Below are positions 26,944 through 35,180 of a stretch of 37,738 nt of DNA, piece by piece. The stretch lies in NCBI GenBank assembly GCA_016124895.1, contig WGMU01000066.1, positions 1-37,738 of the forward strand. Reading direction: 5' to 3'. Every line of letters begins with the position of its first letter. Positions within the stretch are counted from its first letter, which is position 1. The DNA comes from a bacterium (GTDB lineage Bacteria > Planctomycetota > Planctomycetia > Planctomycetales > Planctomycetaceae). The notes under the pieces were generated by a model that made no database searches, was not told the origin of the DNA, and saw only the letters and a list, made by a program, of their open reading frames with translations. The position numbers and the translations under genes were made by a program.

Positions 26944-28137
26944 GTGACTGAGTCACAGGCAGCGATTGCCCCGGAAACACCTTTGAATGTCGAGGAAGCC
27001 GTTCGCAGTCGCTACAGCGCAGCAGCTCAGGCAAAGGAAGCCGCGCTCTGCTGTCCGGTTAATTACAACGCGCAGTATCTCGAAATCATTCCGCAGGAAA
27101 TCATCGATCGCGATTACGGCTGCGGCGATCCATCGCAGTATGTCGAGCCTGGCGAAACGGTGCTCGACCTCGGTTCCGGTGGCGGCAAGATCTGCTACAT
27201 CGCGGCGCAGGTTGTCGGACCGCAGGGGCGGGTCATCGGCGTCGATCTCAACGACGAAATGCTCGGTCTCGCCCGCAGCTACCAGACTCAAATGGCAGAG
27301 ACGCTCGGATACAGCAATGTCGAGTTCCACAAAGGGCGGATTCAGGATCTGCAGCTCAGCCTCGAACAGATGGATCAGTACCTCACCGAGCACCCCGTTC
27401 GCAGCAGTAGTGACTGGCTGAACGTCGAAGCGCACGCGCAATTGCTGCGGGATACGCAGCCGATGATCGCGTCGGACTCGATCGACGTCATTGTCTCGAA
27501 TTGCGTGCTGAACCTTGTCCGCCAGAACGATCGACGGCAGCTCTTCAGCGAAATGCACCGCGTGCTGAAACGCGGCGGGCGGACCGTCATCAGCGATATC
27601 GTTTCCGATGAAACCGTGCCCGACTCGCTGCGGAACGATCCCAGACTATGGAGCGGCTGTCTGAGTGGCGCGTTTCGCGAGGACGAGTTTCTGCAGGCGT
27701 TCGAAGACGCTGGTTTTTACGGCATCGAAATCGTCAAGCGGCAGGACGAACCGTGGGCTGTCGTGCATGGCATTGAATTCCGCAGCGTGACCATTCGTGC
27801 CTGGAAGGGGAAAGACGGCCCGTGCCTCGATCGCAGACAGGCCGTCATTTACACCGGCCCGTGGAAGAGCGTCGTTGACGACGACGGTCACAAACTGATC
27901 CGTGGGCAGCGGATGGTCGTGTGCGACAAGACGTTTCACATCTACACACAGCCTCCGTACGCTGACTCAATCCTCGCCGTCGAACCGGCTGAGCAGATTC
28001 CGCTCGAAGCTGCGAACGCGTTCGACTGTCGCCAGATGGCGATTCGCGATCCACGGGAAACCAAAGGGCGCAACTCGATCTCTCTGACTGTTCTGCCCGC
28101 AGAAGACTGCTGCAGCCCCGGCGGCAACTGCTGCTGA
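26944..28137 (+). CDS. ArsM-like SAM-dependent methyltransferase with extra C-terminal domain
   Basis: A 397-residue protein with a GTG start at 26944 and GGAG seven bases upstream. Residues 60-260 carry the arsenite methyltransferase pattern: YGCGDP (Cys60), SAM motif VLDLGSGGGKICYIAAQVVG (73-92), GVDLNDEML, VSNCVLNLV (Cys187) and LWSGCLSGAFREDEF (Cys239). Cys60, Cys187 and Cys239 stand where ArsM enzymes keep their three metal-binding cysteines, and a further Cys36-Cys37 pair precedes them. About 130 residues follow that ordinary ArsM lacks, ending in CCSPGGNCC (389-397), a likely metal- or metalloid-binding tail. Arsenite methylation is the best guess; no other ars gene is in the window. 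The glutathione peroxidase gene starts 98 bases downstream. Confidence 0.8.
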   Translation: MTESQAAIAPETPLNVEEAVRSRYSAAAQAKEAALCCPVNYNAQYLEIIPQEIIDRDYGCGDPSQYVEPGETVLDLGSGGGKICYIAAQVVGPQGRVIGVDLNDEMLGLARSYQTQMAETLGYSNVEFHKGRIQDLQLSLEQMDQYLTEHPVRSSSDWLNVEAHAQLLRDTQPMIASDSIDVIVSNCVLNLVRQNDRRQLFSEMHRVLKRGGRTVISDIVSDETVPDSLRNDPRLWSGCLSGAFREDEFLQAFEDAGFYGIEIVKRQDEPWAVVHGIEFRSVTIRAWKGKDGPCLDRRQAVIYTGPWKSVVDDDGHKLIRGQRMVVCDKTFHIYTQPPYADSILAVEPAEQIPLEAANAFDCRQMAIRDPRETKGRNSISLTVLPAEDCCSPGGNCC

Positions 28138-28235
28138 GCCGACCAGTTTGACGCCTCATCCAACAATCGAACATTCCCGCGAGCAAACCAGACCGGTCTG
28201 TTCGTATTCCCTTCCCAGCCTGAAAGGCCCCCACC

Positions 28236-28811
28236 ATGCGAACGCTCATCACAGCCTGCACCCTCCTGGCAGTCGCGACTGCCTCGACACTTCTGGCCGA
28301 CGAGGGCAGTCAAGACAAGCACCCGATTTACAGTCAGACCATGAAATCGCTGACGGGTAAGAAAGTCGCCCTCAGCGAGTACAAAGGCAAGGTTCTGCTC
28401 ATCGTCAACACGGCCAGCGAATGCGGCGCGACACCGCAGTACGAGCCACTGGAAGCGATGTACGAAAAACTGAAAGACAAAGGCCTGGTCGTTGCCGGCT
28501 TCCCCTGCAACCAGTTCGCCAAACAGGAACCCGGCACCGACGAGGAAATCGCCGACTTCTGCAAGAAGAACTACGGCGTCAGCTTTGACATGTACTCGAA
28601 GATCGACGTCAACGGCGACAAGGCTGCGCCGCTGTACAAGTTCCTGACGTCCGGCAAAACCGGCCTGAAGGACACCGGCCCGGTCAAATGGAACTTCGAG
28701 AAATTCCTGATCGGCCGCGACGGCAAAGTCATCGCCCGCTTCCGCACCGGCACGCAGCCGGATTCACCCGAAGTGCTGGACGCAATCGACAAGGCGCTCG
28801 CACAGAAGTAG
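28236..28811 (+). CDS. Glutathione peroxidase family protein, exported
   Basis: A 191-residue thiol peroxidase with a signal peptide (residues 1-21), so it should act in the periplasm. AAAGG lies about nine bases before ATG 28236. Family motifs are VNTASECGATPQYEPLE with the catalytic Cys63 (Cys, not selenocysteine), GFPCNQFAKQEPG (88-100), with Gln93, and KWNFEKFLI with Trp152 and Asn153, completing the catalytic tetrad. Cys91 in FPCNQF could help resolve the oxidised form, and bacterial members generally use thioredoxin rather than glutathione. It reduces hydrogen and lipid peroxides. It follows the ArsM-like gene on the same strand, so a shared transcript is possible. Confidence 0.93.
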   Translation: MRTLITACTLLAVATASTLLADEGSQDKHPIYSQTMKSLTGKKVALSEYKGKVLLIVNTASECGATPQYEPLEAMYEKLKDKGLVVAGFPCNQFAKQEPGTDEEIADFCKKNYGVSFDMYSKIDVNGDKAAPLYKFLTSGKTGLKDTGPVKWNFEKFLIGRDGKVIARFRTGTQPDSPEVLDAIDKALAQK

Positions 28812-28826
28812 CACTCGCCAACGAGT

Positions 28827-28856
28827 CGTCGCCAGTTTCGCGTGGGACTGGCGACG
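28827..28856. terminator. Bidirectional terminator-like hairpin
   Basis: CGTCGCCAGT (28827-28836) and ACTGGCGACG (28847-28856) form a perfect 10-bp stem with a 10-nt loop in the 48 bases between the converging peroxidase and acetyltransferase genes. The position favours termination of both; there is no U-run on either side. Confidence 0.55.
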
Positions 28857-28859
28857 TCC

Positions 28860-29597
28860 TCACACTGTGACGGGTTCCGCGAGTTGATCGACCGCTTCGC
28901 GAGACAACCTGTTCCGGTGACGAGTTCCCGGTGCGGCGCCTGCACCGACCTGAACTCCGCGCTCGACCGCAGTCTGCGGAAATCGCTGCAGTCGAAATGC
29001 GTTACCACCGGTTGTGACGAAACGGCCCAGACGTTCGTAACCCAGCCGGTCGCAGCTTTTGAGCGATCGCTCGTTCGTCCAGTCGACAGTCGAAATCAGA
29101 CTGGTCACACCGAACCGCCGAAGCCTCTGCAGCGCGAGACCCATGCCGATCGGATGCAGTCTCGCGCCGCGGAAATCCGGATGCGTAAAGCCCTTGTACA
29201 TGCAGGCAACCGTTGATGGATAAGACAGCGCAACGCCAGCGTTGTGCTCCGCTTCGATTCCGTCAAACGCGTACCACCCGTACGAAGCCAGTCGGCCGTT
29301 GCACAGCCAGGCAAAGCAGAGGTCTCGCCCGCCAGCCGCGCGATCAATCATCTGAGCGTCCAGATCGTTGGCGGGATCTCGTGCGTACGCAGCGACTTCG
29401 TGGGTGTCGAGCTGTCGAAACTCGAACTTCGGATCGTGTTCCAGAGAAAGCTTTACGCGCGATGATTCCAGCCAGAGAAGCTCCATGACCTGGCGGCCAT
29501 ACAACGCTTTCCCTGCTCGATCGATCAGCAGCCGGATGACCGCTCGCAGACCCGAGCGTCGCAACAGTTGCCACAGCCGTCGAAGGCTGCCTGCCAT
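28860..29597 (-). CDS. GNAT-family N-acetyltransferase
   Basis: A 245-residue protein started at ATG 29597, where GGAG lies six bases upstream; the frame continues to 29693 without a ribosome site. The acetyl-CoA site is the stretch from YKGFTHPDFRGARLHPIGMG to ALQRLR (about residues 136-160), followed by the typical GNAT C-terminal strand and helix, STVDWTNERSLKSCDRLGYERLG. The first 60 residues are basic and helical (LRRLWQLLRRSGLRAVIRLLIDRAGK) and could bind membrane or nucleic acid. The last 35 residues are Arg-rich and poorly conserved-looking. The substrate cannot be read from sequence. Confidence 0.75.
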   Translation of the reverse strand: MAGSLRRLWQLLRRSGLRAVIRLLIDRAGKALYGRQVMELLWLESSRVKLSLEHDPKFEFRQLDTHEVAAYARDPANDLDAQMIDRAAGGRDLCFAWLCNGRLASYGWYAFDGIEAEHNAGVALSYPSTVACMYKGFTHPDFRGARLHPIGMGLALQRLRRFGVTSLISTVDWTNERSLKSCDRLGYERLGRFVTTGGNAFRLQRFPQTAVERGVQVGAGAAPGTRHRNRLSREAVDQLAEPVTV

Positions 29598-30072
29598 AAG
29601 AATCTCCGTGTGTCGTGAACGTGGTCGCTGTTTCCTCTCGTCACGAAGATTAGCTCTGTACGCGAGGCTGGCTGAGATTTCCAGTGCGGCCATTCACCGA
29701 GGCTGGTTCGCCACGCCGACTCGGTCATGCAAACGGTACACCCGGCAGAATCGGCTCCGAGCAACAGGGAAATCGAGAGGGCTGTTTGCCGATTCGCGGC
29801 CCTGTTGCTGTCGAGGCGGATTCCCTACGATCCGGCGTCCCGCCCGCGAGCCTGGTGGCCTGCGCTGCATCATTGGCAGGCCGAGTGACGCGGTCGTCGT
29901 GCGGTGGGGAAAGTTCTGTTGATTCACGAGCCGCTGCGACGGTGACGGTGGGCCTGCATTGAGGGCGGGCTGTGTGACCGGCGGAAGCCGTCGACATCGG
30001 GCCTGAGTCCGAGTCGTCTGACTGAGCGGCTTGCGTATTTTCATATCGGTCGACTTCAGCCAGGGAAACACA
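29598..30072. other. Divergent intergenic region with nested inverted repeat
   Basis: These 475 bases separate the divergent acetyltransferase and SEC-C genes. No gene is credible. AGCAACAGGG (29760-29769) and CCCTGTTGCT (29800-29809) form a perfect 10-bp inverted repeat enclosing a second one, AATCG (29771-29775) and CGATT (29790-29794). The rest shows no structure I can name. Confidence 0.6.
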
Positions 30073-32208
30073 ATGTCTTCGTCAATGGATGTCTACTCGC
30101 CCTGCCCCTGTGGCAGCGGCAAGAAGGTCAAGTTCTGCTGCGGCGACGCTCTGAAAGAAATGGACCGGGTCGCCCGGCTGCACGAGAACCAGCAGATCGA
30201 ACTGGCGCTGCAGGCGCTGGATAAGATTGCCGAGAAGGCCCCGGACGCCCCCATCGTGCCGATCACGCGTGCTCAACTGCTGATGGAAGAACAGCGGTTT
30301 GACGAAGCCGAAAGCACGATGCGCGAGTTTCTCAAAGACAACCCGAACAGCGGGACGGGGAACGGACTGCTGGCTTATGCGCGGTTTCTGGATGTTGGCT
30401 TTCACGAAGCCAAGCCGGAGATCTACCGCGCGTTTCAGGTCTGCCCGGCCACGGCTCCGGATTTGATCGGATCACTGGCCGCCCAGATTGCCGAAGAGGT
30501 TTACCGCAGCTCGTCAATGTCGGCACGCGAGCACACGGCGCTGGCTTTGCGACTGTCAACCGACGCCCGCGAACGGCAGGCACTGTTTCAGCAGTTGATG
30601 ACAATCGACGGTGCTCCGGAAATTCCGTATCCAATGCGCGGGCCACATCAGCTCACTCCAATCGAACCGACTGAGGAAATCGAGAAGGATCTGAAGACCG
30701 CCGTCCGGATGTCGACACTCGGTTGCTGGGAAATCGCTGTCAAACTGTTCGAGAAGATCGCCGAACAGCTCCCTGGTAACTGGGCGGTGTGGAAAAACAT
30801 CGGCCTCTGCTATGCCTGGGATACGGATCACGTCGGTGCGGCACTCGCACTGCATAAGGCCGCGCTGCTCGCAATGGACGTCAATTACGAAGTGGCCGTC
30901 GAGTGTGAGACGCTGGCGCAGTTGCTCGAACTGCCGCAGGTCGAAGATCAGATCAAGATCAACGCGGCGCGGTTCCGGCTGGATTCAACATCGGCGTCTC
31001 TATCGCGGCTCGACGACTGCGACCGATTGGAACGACTGCAGAATCCACCCGATCAGGAGCAGAAGAATCCGAAAGTTGTTGGCCGCTATCTGGCACTCGA
31101 TAAGCCGGCACCCGACATTGATGTCCCGGTTTCGGACGACAACGTCCCGATCGTTCTGGCAGAGATTTCAGTCTTCGACCTGGCGACACAGGACGGCTCG
31201 CGCGGAGTGCTGTCGGTGATCGGTTCCGACGATGACGACCGCGCCAGAGCGATCACACTCATTCAGGAAACGCTGGGAGCGCAGCTCCTGCCGCCGGAAG
31301 AAGGTGAAACGGAAGACGGCAAAGCGTATGTGGAAAGCCCCGTCCGCCTGATGCTCAAGGAACTCGCAGGCGCGCAGGAGAAGGAGTATTACGGAGTCCG
31401 GATTGACATCAGCACGCGTCGCGACATGGCCCGCCAGAACGCCGTTCGCTTTGTCACCGAGACGTGGGCGAATACGCCGCTCAACCGTCTGGGAGGCAAG
31501 ACGCCGCGCGAGGCCGCGACCGAAGACTCGCTGCGAATCAAACTCGCTGCCGCAGTTCACGTACTGGAAGCAGTCAGTGACGTCGCGATGCTGTATGTCG
31601 ACATGACTGCGTTCCGACAGTCGCTGAACATCGCGCCGGAAAAGCAGATCGAGGTCACCGACGATCTGTCGCTCAACTCGCTGTCGGTCATGGAGTCACA
31701 TCGGCTGCCGATTGAAAAGCTGTCGGACGAGCAGCTTGCGCACATCGTCAACCGGGCTCTGCTGATTCGACATCAGCCGTTCGCTTATGCCGTGCTGACC
31801 GAAGTCGGCAAACGCAATCTCGATAATCTGGAAATCATCGACCGCAGGACGTTCCTGCGCACAATTTCGCAGGTCTGCCGCGATCTGGGATACCGCGAGG
31901 AAGCAATCAAGTGGATCAGGCAGGCGCGCGAGGAAGTCGATGCGACCGACCAGTTTGAGGAACGGCTCAACTGGGCGATGCGTGAGTTCCAGTTCCGCGT
32001 GGAAGATCGGAGCGATGAGGCTCTGCCCGGCCTGATCGACGAACTCTGGAACTACTTCGGCGGAAAGCTGCCGGAAATCCGCAGCGCGATGGCCCCCGTG
32101 CTGCAGGATCTGAGCCTGCCGATTCCCGGTGAAAGTGCGAGCGGGATCTTTTTGACCGAATCAACTTCGTCTTCAGGCAGCGAATCGAAGCTCTGGCTGC
32201 CGGACTGA
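30073..32208 (+). CDS. SEC-C motif protein with TPR-like helical repeats
   Basis: A 711-residue soluble protein. I use ATG 30073, with AGGGA six bases upstream, rather than the open frame from 30031. The N-terminus has the SEC-C zinc motif YSPCPCGSGKKVKFCCG, with Cys11, Cys13, Cys22 and Cys23, also found at the end of SecA, where it binds zinc and contacts SecB or ribosomes. Residues about 35-300 read as tetratricopeptide-like helix pairs (ALQALDKIAEKAPDAPIVP, AESTMREFLKDNPNSGTGN, LFEKIAEQLPGNWAVWKNIG). The middle has an alpha/beta stretch (LAEISVFDLATQDGS, SVIGSDDDDRARAI). The rest is unassigned. Long SEC-C plus TPR proteins are common in planctomycetes; their job is not known. Confidence 0.85.
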   Translation: MSSSMDVYSPCPCGSGKKVKFCCGDALKEMDRVARLHENQQIELALQALDKIAEKAPDAPIVPITRAQLLMEEQRFDEAESTMREFLKDNPNSGTGNGLLAYARFLDVGFHEAKPEIYRAFQVCPATAPDLIGSLAAQIAEEVYRSSSMSAREHTALALRLSTDARERQALFQQLMTIDGAPEIPYPMRGPHQLTPIEPTEEIEKDLKTAVRMSTLGCWEIAVKLFEKIAEQLPGNWAVWKNIGLCYAWDTDHVGAALALHKAALLAMDVNYEVAVECETLAQLLELPQVEDQIKINAARFRLDSTSASLSRLDDCDRLERLQNPPDQEQKNPKVVGRYLALDKPAPDIDVPVSDDNVPIVLAEISVFDLATQDGSRGVLSVIGSDDDDRARAITLIQETLGAQLLPPEEGETEDGKAYVESPVRLMLKELAGAQEKEYYGVRIDISTRRDMARQNAVRFVTETWANTPLNRLGGKTPREAATEDSLRIKLAAAVHVLEAVSDVAMLYVDMTAFRQSLNIAPEKQIEVTDDLSLNSLSVMESHRLPIEKLSDEQLAHIVNRALLIRHQPFAYAVLTEVGKRNLDNLEIIDRRTFLRTISQVCRDLGYREEAIKWIRQAREEVDATDQFEERLNWAMREFQFRVEDRSDEALPGLIDELWNYFGGKLPEIRSAMAPVLQDLSLPIPGESASGIFLTESTSSSGSESKLWLPD

Positions 32209-32260
32209 AACTTGCAGCCCGGAGGTGCGGAATCGAAAGAATACTCTGAGAGACTGCGAT

Positions 32261-33073
32261 TCACTCCGTTCTCGGCAGCAGCAGTTCGCCGCTGCGGGCG
32301 GAGCGGGAGCCAGGAAGCGGCGGGTTGTCAGCGGAGCGGAACGTGAAGACGACCGAGTATTTCGTCTCGGCGTTCTCGTTACGCGACGCGGCGTGCAGTG
32401 TGCGGCAGTGGAAGAAGAGCACGTCCCCGCGATTCAATTCAACCGGGACCGCGGTATCGAGAATCGGCTGATTGCGCGGCTCGTCCTGTTTGAAAAACAT
32501 CGCGTCGTCGAACTGCGTCCGATCAAACGCCATCCGATGCGAACCCGGCACGACCCACAGGCCGCCATTCTTCGGATACTCGCTGCCCAGCGCCAGCCAC
32601 ACGCTGACAAGTTCCGGACGCTGGAATGACCAGTAACGGATGTCCTGATGCCAGCCGGTTTCGCTGCTGTGCTGCGGCTGTTTGGTCATCACGCAGTTGT
32701 GATGCGCCAGAGGCATGACGACATCGGGGCCGAGCAGCTGCGACAGCCGCGTCAGTAACTCAGGCGAACGGATCCATTCGGTAAACACGATGTCGCGCGA
32801 GTGCGTCTGCTTGAGCCGACGAATCGTTCGGCCGCCGGGGGAATCGAGCGTTGCCGGTGCGCCGGGGTAGTTGACCTCGGCCTCGAATTCGACCGGTGAG
32901 ATCTCGCGGTCGAGATGCTCGCGCGTGACCTGCGTCATCCGTGTGCAGAACTCGTCGGAACCGAGACCGCGGACGATGACAAAGCCATGCTCCTCAAACT
33001 GCCGGACTTCTTCCTGACTGAATCCTCTCGAACCAGCGAGGACGGGTTCGGACGTTGTCGATACACTGCCCAT
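32261..33073 (-). CDS. Phytanoyl-CoA dioxygenase (PhyH) family protein
   Basis: A 270-residue non-haem iron, 2-oxoglutarate-dependent oxygenase. ATG 33073 is preferred, with AGGAG eleven bases upstream; at ATG 33115 the GGGGAG lies only one base away. The iron ligands are His142 and Asp144 in GWHQDIRYW and His227 in LHAASRN, with 2-oxoglutarate probably held by an Arg in the following strand (231 or 246). The N-terminal EEVRQFEEHGFVIVRGL (21-37) is the usual PhyH opening. Family members hydroxylate lipids, amino acids or small metabolites; the substrate here is unknown. Its start faces the redoxin gene 245 bases away. Confidence 0.88.
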   Translation of the reverse strand: MGSVSTTSEPVLAGSRGFSQEEVRQFEEHGFVIVRGLGSDEFCTRMTQVTREHLDREISPVEFEAEVNYPGAPATLDSPGGRTIRRLKQTHSRDIVFTEWIRSPELLTRLSQLLGPDVVMPLAHHNCVMTKQPQHSSETGWHQDIRYWSFQRPELVSVWLALGSEYPKNGGLWVVPGSHRMAFDRTQFDDAMFFKQDEPRNQPILDTAVPVELNRGDVLFFHCRTLHAASRNENAETKYSVVFTFRSADNPPLPGSRSARSGELLLPRTE

Positions 33074-33317
33074 TCGGCGAGTGACTCCTGCTGAAAAGCG
33101 ACTGCGGGATGACATTCTCCCCGTCGTCGCGAACGTTGCCCCGGATTCTCGGCGATCAGCCGAAACTCCCGGCGAATTGCGCGACGGGACCTTTGAGCCA
33201 CTCGCCAGAAGTTGCGACGATCAGCTCCGTACGAAACGCCTGTCGCGACGCGATGCGGATCGTCTCGCCGATAGAGCCTTCCCGCAACAGAACGGTTCGC
33301 AGAACGGAACAACTGGT

Positions 33318-33887
33318 GTGAAACCCCGCATCCTTGTCCTCCCGCTGGCGGCTGCCCTGATCATCGCCGCCGTCGTCTGGAAACAGAGTCAGACCTACCC
33401 GCCGCCCGATCCGCGGCTGACCCGTTACGCGCTGCGGCCAGCTCCGTCGTTCGAGGCAACGGAAACGACAGAGACAGAATCGAGCGGTTTCTTCCGTCTC
33501 GAACGCTACCTCGGACGTCAGGCCCTGCTGCTGGTCTTCTTTGACGGCGAGGCCGGCGCGGAAGCCAGTCAAACACTGCAGCATCTGCGGTCTCACGCAG
33601 ACCAGATCAGAAAGCGTGGCATTATGGTGGTTGCGGTCAGTTCCGCACTGCCGCAGCAGAACGAGAAACTCGAATTCCCCGATTCATTCAGGTTTGTGAC
33701 CGATCTGCCGCCGATCTGGTCCGCTCACCGCCGCTGGAACAGTTTTGACGAAGCGAACGAGAAGCCGATTGAAAACGTCTTCTTCATTAACCGGGCCGGC
33801 CATGTGACGGTTGAAGACGGTCTGCCAGTACCGCTTGATAATTCGGCGTCGGAGATTGACCGTGTGCTCGGCATCGAAGGGCATTGA
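33318..33887 (+). CDS. Membrane-anchored redoxin-fold protein without cysteines
   Basis: A 189-residue protein started at GTG 33318, with GGA nine bases upstream; the open frame goes back to 33081, but that part overlaps the divergent leader and looks non-coding. A single hydrophobic segment at about residues 4-22 (RILVLPLAAALIIAAVVW) anchors it, with the body outside. The body follows the thioredoxin/AhpC-TSA fold: APSFEA, then FRLERYLGRQALLLVFFDGEAGAEASQTLQHL, IMVVAVSSAL, FRFVTDLPPIWSAHRRW and ENVFFINRAGHVTVEDG. The place of the peroxidatic Cys is occupied by DGEAGAEAS, and the whole protein has no cysteine, so it cannot do thiol redox chemistry. It ends 35 bases before the kinase start, so the two are probably cotranscribed. 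Confidence 0.7.
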   Translation: MKPRILVLPLAAALIIAAVVWKQSQTYPPPDPRLTRYALRPAPSFEATETTETESSGFFRLERYLGRQALLLVFFDGEAGAEASQTLQHLRSHADQIRKRGIMVVAVSSALPQQNEKLEFPDSFRFVTDLPPIWSAHRRWNSFDEANEKPIENVFFINRAGHVTVEDGLPVPLDNSASEIDRVLGIEGH

Positions 33888-33922
33888 TTGACCTGCCACG
33901 TTGCCATCGAACGGAGTCTGTG

Positions 33923-35044
33923 ATGAAACAAAGTAACGATGCCCTGCGGCTGCTCGGCGCGTATGACTCGTTGCTCGGCCGCGGGCGCATGGAATGGAGC
34001 GCGTCGCGGGACTTCGAACGGCAGATCGGGGCCGGTGGTCAGGGAGCGGTCTTCCTGAGTCATCGTTCGGGCTCGGCAGGGTTCCAGTTGCCAGTCGCTC
34101 TGAAACTGTTCTCGCCCGAACCTTACGAAAGCCGTGATGCGTACCGGCGGGAAATGCAGCGGATCACAGGCGTCGCCTCGACCGTCGCCCACATTCAGCA
34201 CGACAATCTGGTCGATGTCCACAACGTCTGGGAGGTCGACGGCATCTCGCTGATGGAGATGGAATGGGTCGACGGTTACGACCTGCGCTGCCTGCTGACT
34301 CCGGATTCGCTGCAGCAGATTCAGCAGCGGGCGACACGGCGTCGCTGGACGCGGCTCAACGAGCACATCGTCACTGCCGGCGGCACTCAGCCACGCGTCA
34401 AACCAGCGCTGGCGATCGCGATCATCCGCGCCTGTCTGGCCGGGCTCTCAGCGCTGCATCGCAACGGGATCGTGCATAACGACCTCAAGCCATCGAACAT
34501 CATGCTCAAACGCAGCGGCAGCGTAAAACTGATCGATATCGGTTCCGCACTGTCGCTGGACGACGTCCCGGAAGAGATTCCCTGCACGCCCGAGTACGCC
34601 GCGCCGGAAGTCCTGGAAGGCGAGTCCGCATCGCCCCAGACGGACCTGGCAAGCCTGGGCTACATCCTGCTGGAAGTGCTTTCGGGCACACATCCCTTCG
34701 GTGGAATGCGGTACGCCCGGCTGCTGACTGCAAAGAAGGGCATCCTCGACGAACTGCCCCGCTACCTGCCGCCAGAGGAGTTCGCGTACTCGGACCTGCT
34801 GATTCCACTGTTGCGGCGTCTGGTCAATCCAGATCCGTCCTGCCGGTTCTCCACCGCCGACGAAGCACGACTCTCTGAGGAAGGCGTCCTGGCCATCGAA
34901 CAGGAACTCGTGAAGAGCGACCTGTCGAGCACGTACGAAAAAGACATCCGCGACTGGATGCTGGAGGTCGACGCCGATACCAGCCAGTCACTGCCGCAGG
35001 ACGAAATGGAAACCACCATTCCGCGACCGGCGCTGGAGTCCTGA
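33923..35044 (+). CDS. Serine/threonine protein kinase, soluble, atypical motifs
   Basis: A 373-residue protein kinase. ATG 33923 has GGAG six bases upstream and is preferred over the in-frame ATG at 33884. The catalytic parts are present: Gly loop GAGGQGAVF (36-44), Lys61 in VALKLF, catalytic loop HNDLKPSN (185-192), metal-binding Asp205 in LIDIGSA, YAAPE (225-229), and Asp241 of the F helix. HRD reads HND and DFG reads DIG. The essential Lys, both Asp and Asn are retained, so activity is likely. There is no membrane segment and no extra sensor domain, unlike most planctomycete PknB relatives, and the segment 125-160 is an insertion. The upstream redoxin-like membrane protein is a possible partner. 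The stop codon abuts the MITE-like element. Confidence 0.9.
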   Translation: MKQSNDALRLLGAYDSLLGRGRMEWSASRDFERQIGAGGQGAVFLSHRSGSAGFQLPVALKLFSPEPYESRDAYRREMQRITGVASTVAHIQHDNLVDVHNVWEVDGISLMEMEWVDGYDLRCLLTPDSLQQIQQRATRRRWTRLNEHIVTAGGTQPRVKPALAIAIIRACLAGLSALHRNGIVHNDLKPSNIMLKRSGSVKLIDIGSALSLDDVPEEIPCTPEYAAPEVLEGESASPQTDLASLGYILLEVLSGTHPFGGMRYARLLTAKKGILDELPRYLPPEEFAYSDLLIPLLRRLVNPDPSCRFSTADEARLSEEGVLAIEQELVKSDLSSTYEKDIRDWMLEVDADTSQSLPQDEMETTIPRPALES

Positions 35045-35172
35045 TTGGACAGCGCCACTTTGACGCCGGAGACGAGAATACAAGCACGACGCGCAAGCGA
35101 GTGTATTTGACGTAACGGATTCACTCACTTGCGCTTCGTACTCGTACGGCAACTGAAAGTGGCGCTGTCCAA
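35045..35172. mobile_element. 128-bp MITE-like palindromic element with CTGA flanks
   Basis: TTGGACAGCGCCACTTT (35045-35061) and its exact inverse complement (35156-35172) are 17-bp terminal inverted repeats. A second inverted pair lies inside: GCGCAAGCGAGTG (35091-35103) and CACTCACTTGCGC (35122-35134), 12 of 13 paired. Bases CTGA at 35041-35044 and CTGA at 35173-35176 flank the element and look like a 4-bp target duplication. The element has no open frame, so it would need a transposase from elsewhere. The left CTGA includes the kinase stop codon TGA. Confidence 0.7.
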
Positions 35173-35180
35173 CTGAAGAA

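Noticed and set aside
26944-26956. Perfect short palindrome GTGACTGAGTCAC over the ArsM-like start codon
   Set aside because: Six-bp arms with a one-base centre are too short for a useful hairpin; likely chance from the codons.
33081-33317. N-terminal extension of the redoxin-like protein
   Set aside because: Charged, Arg-rich translation before a clear membrane anchor, and it overlaps the leader of the divergent PhyH gene.
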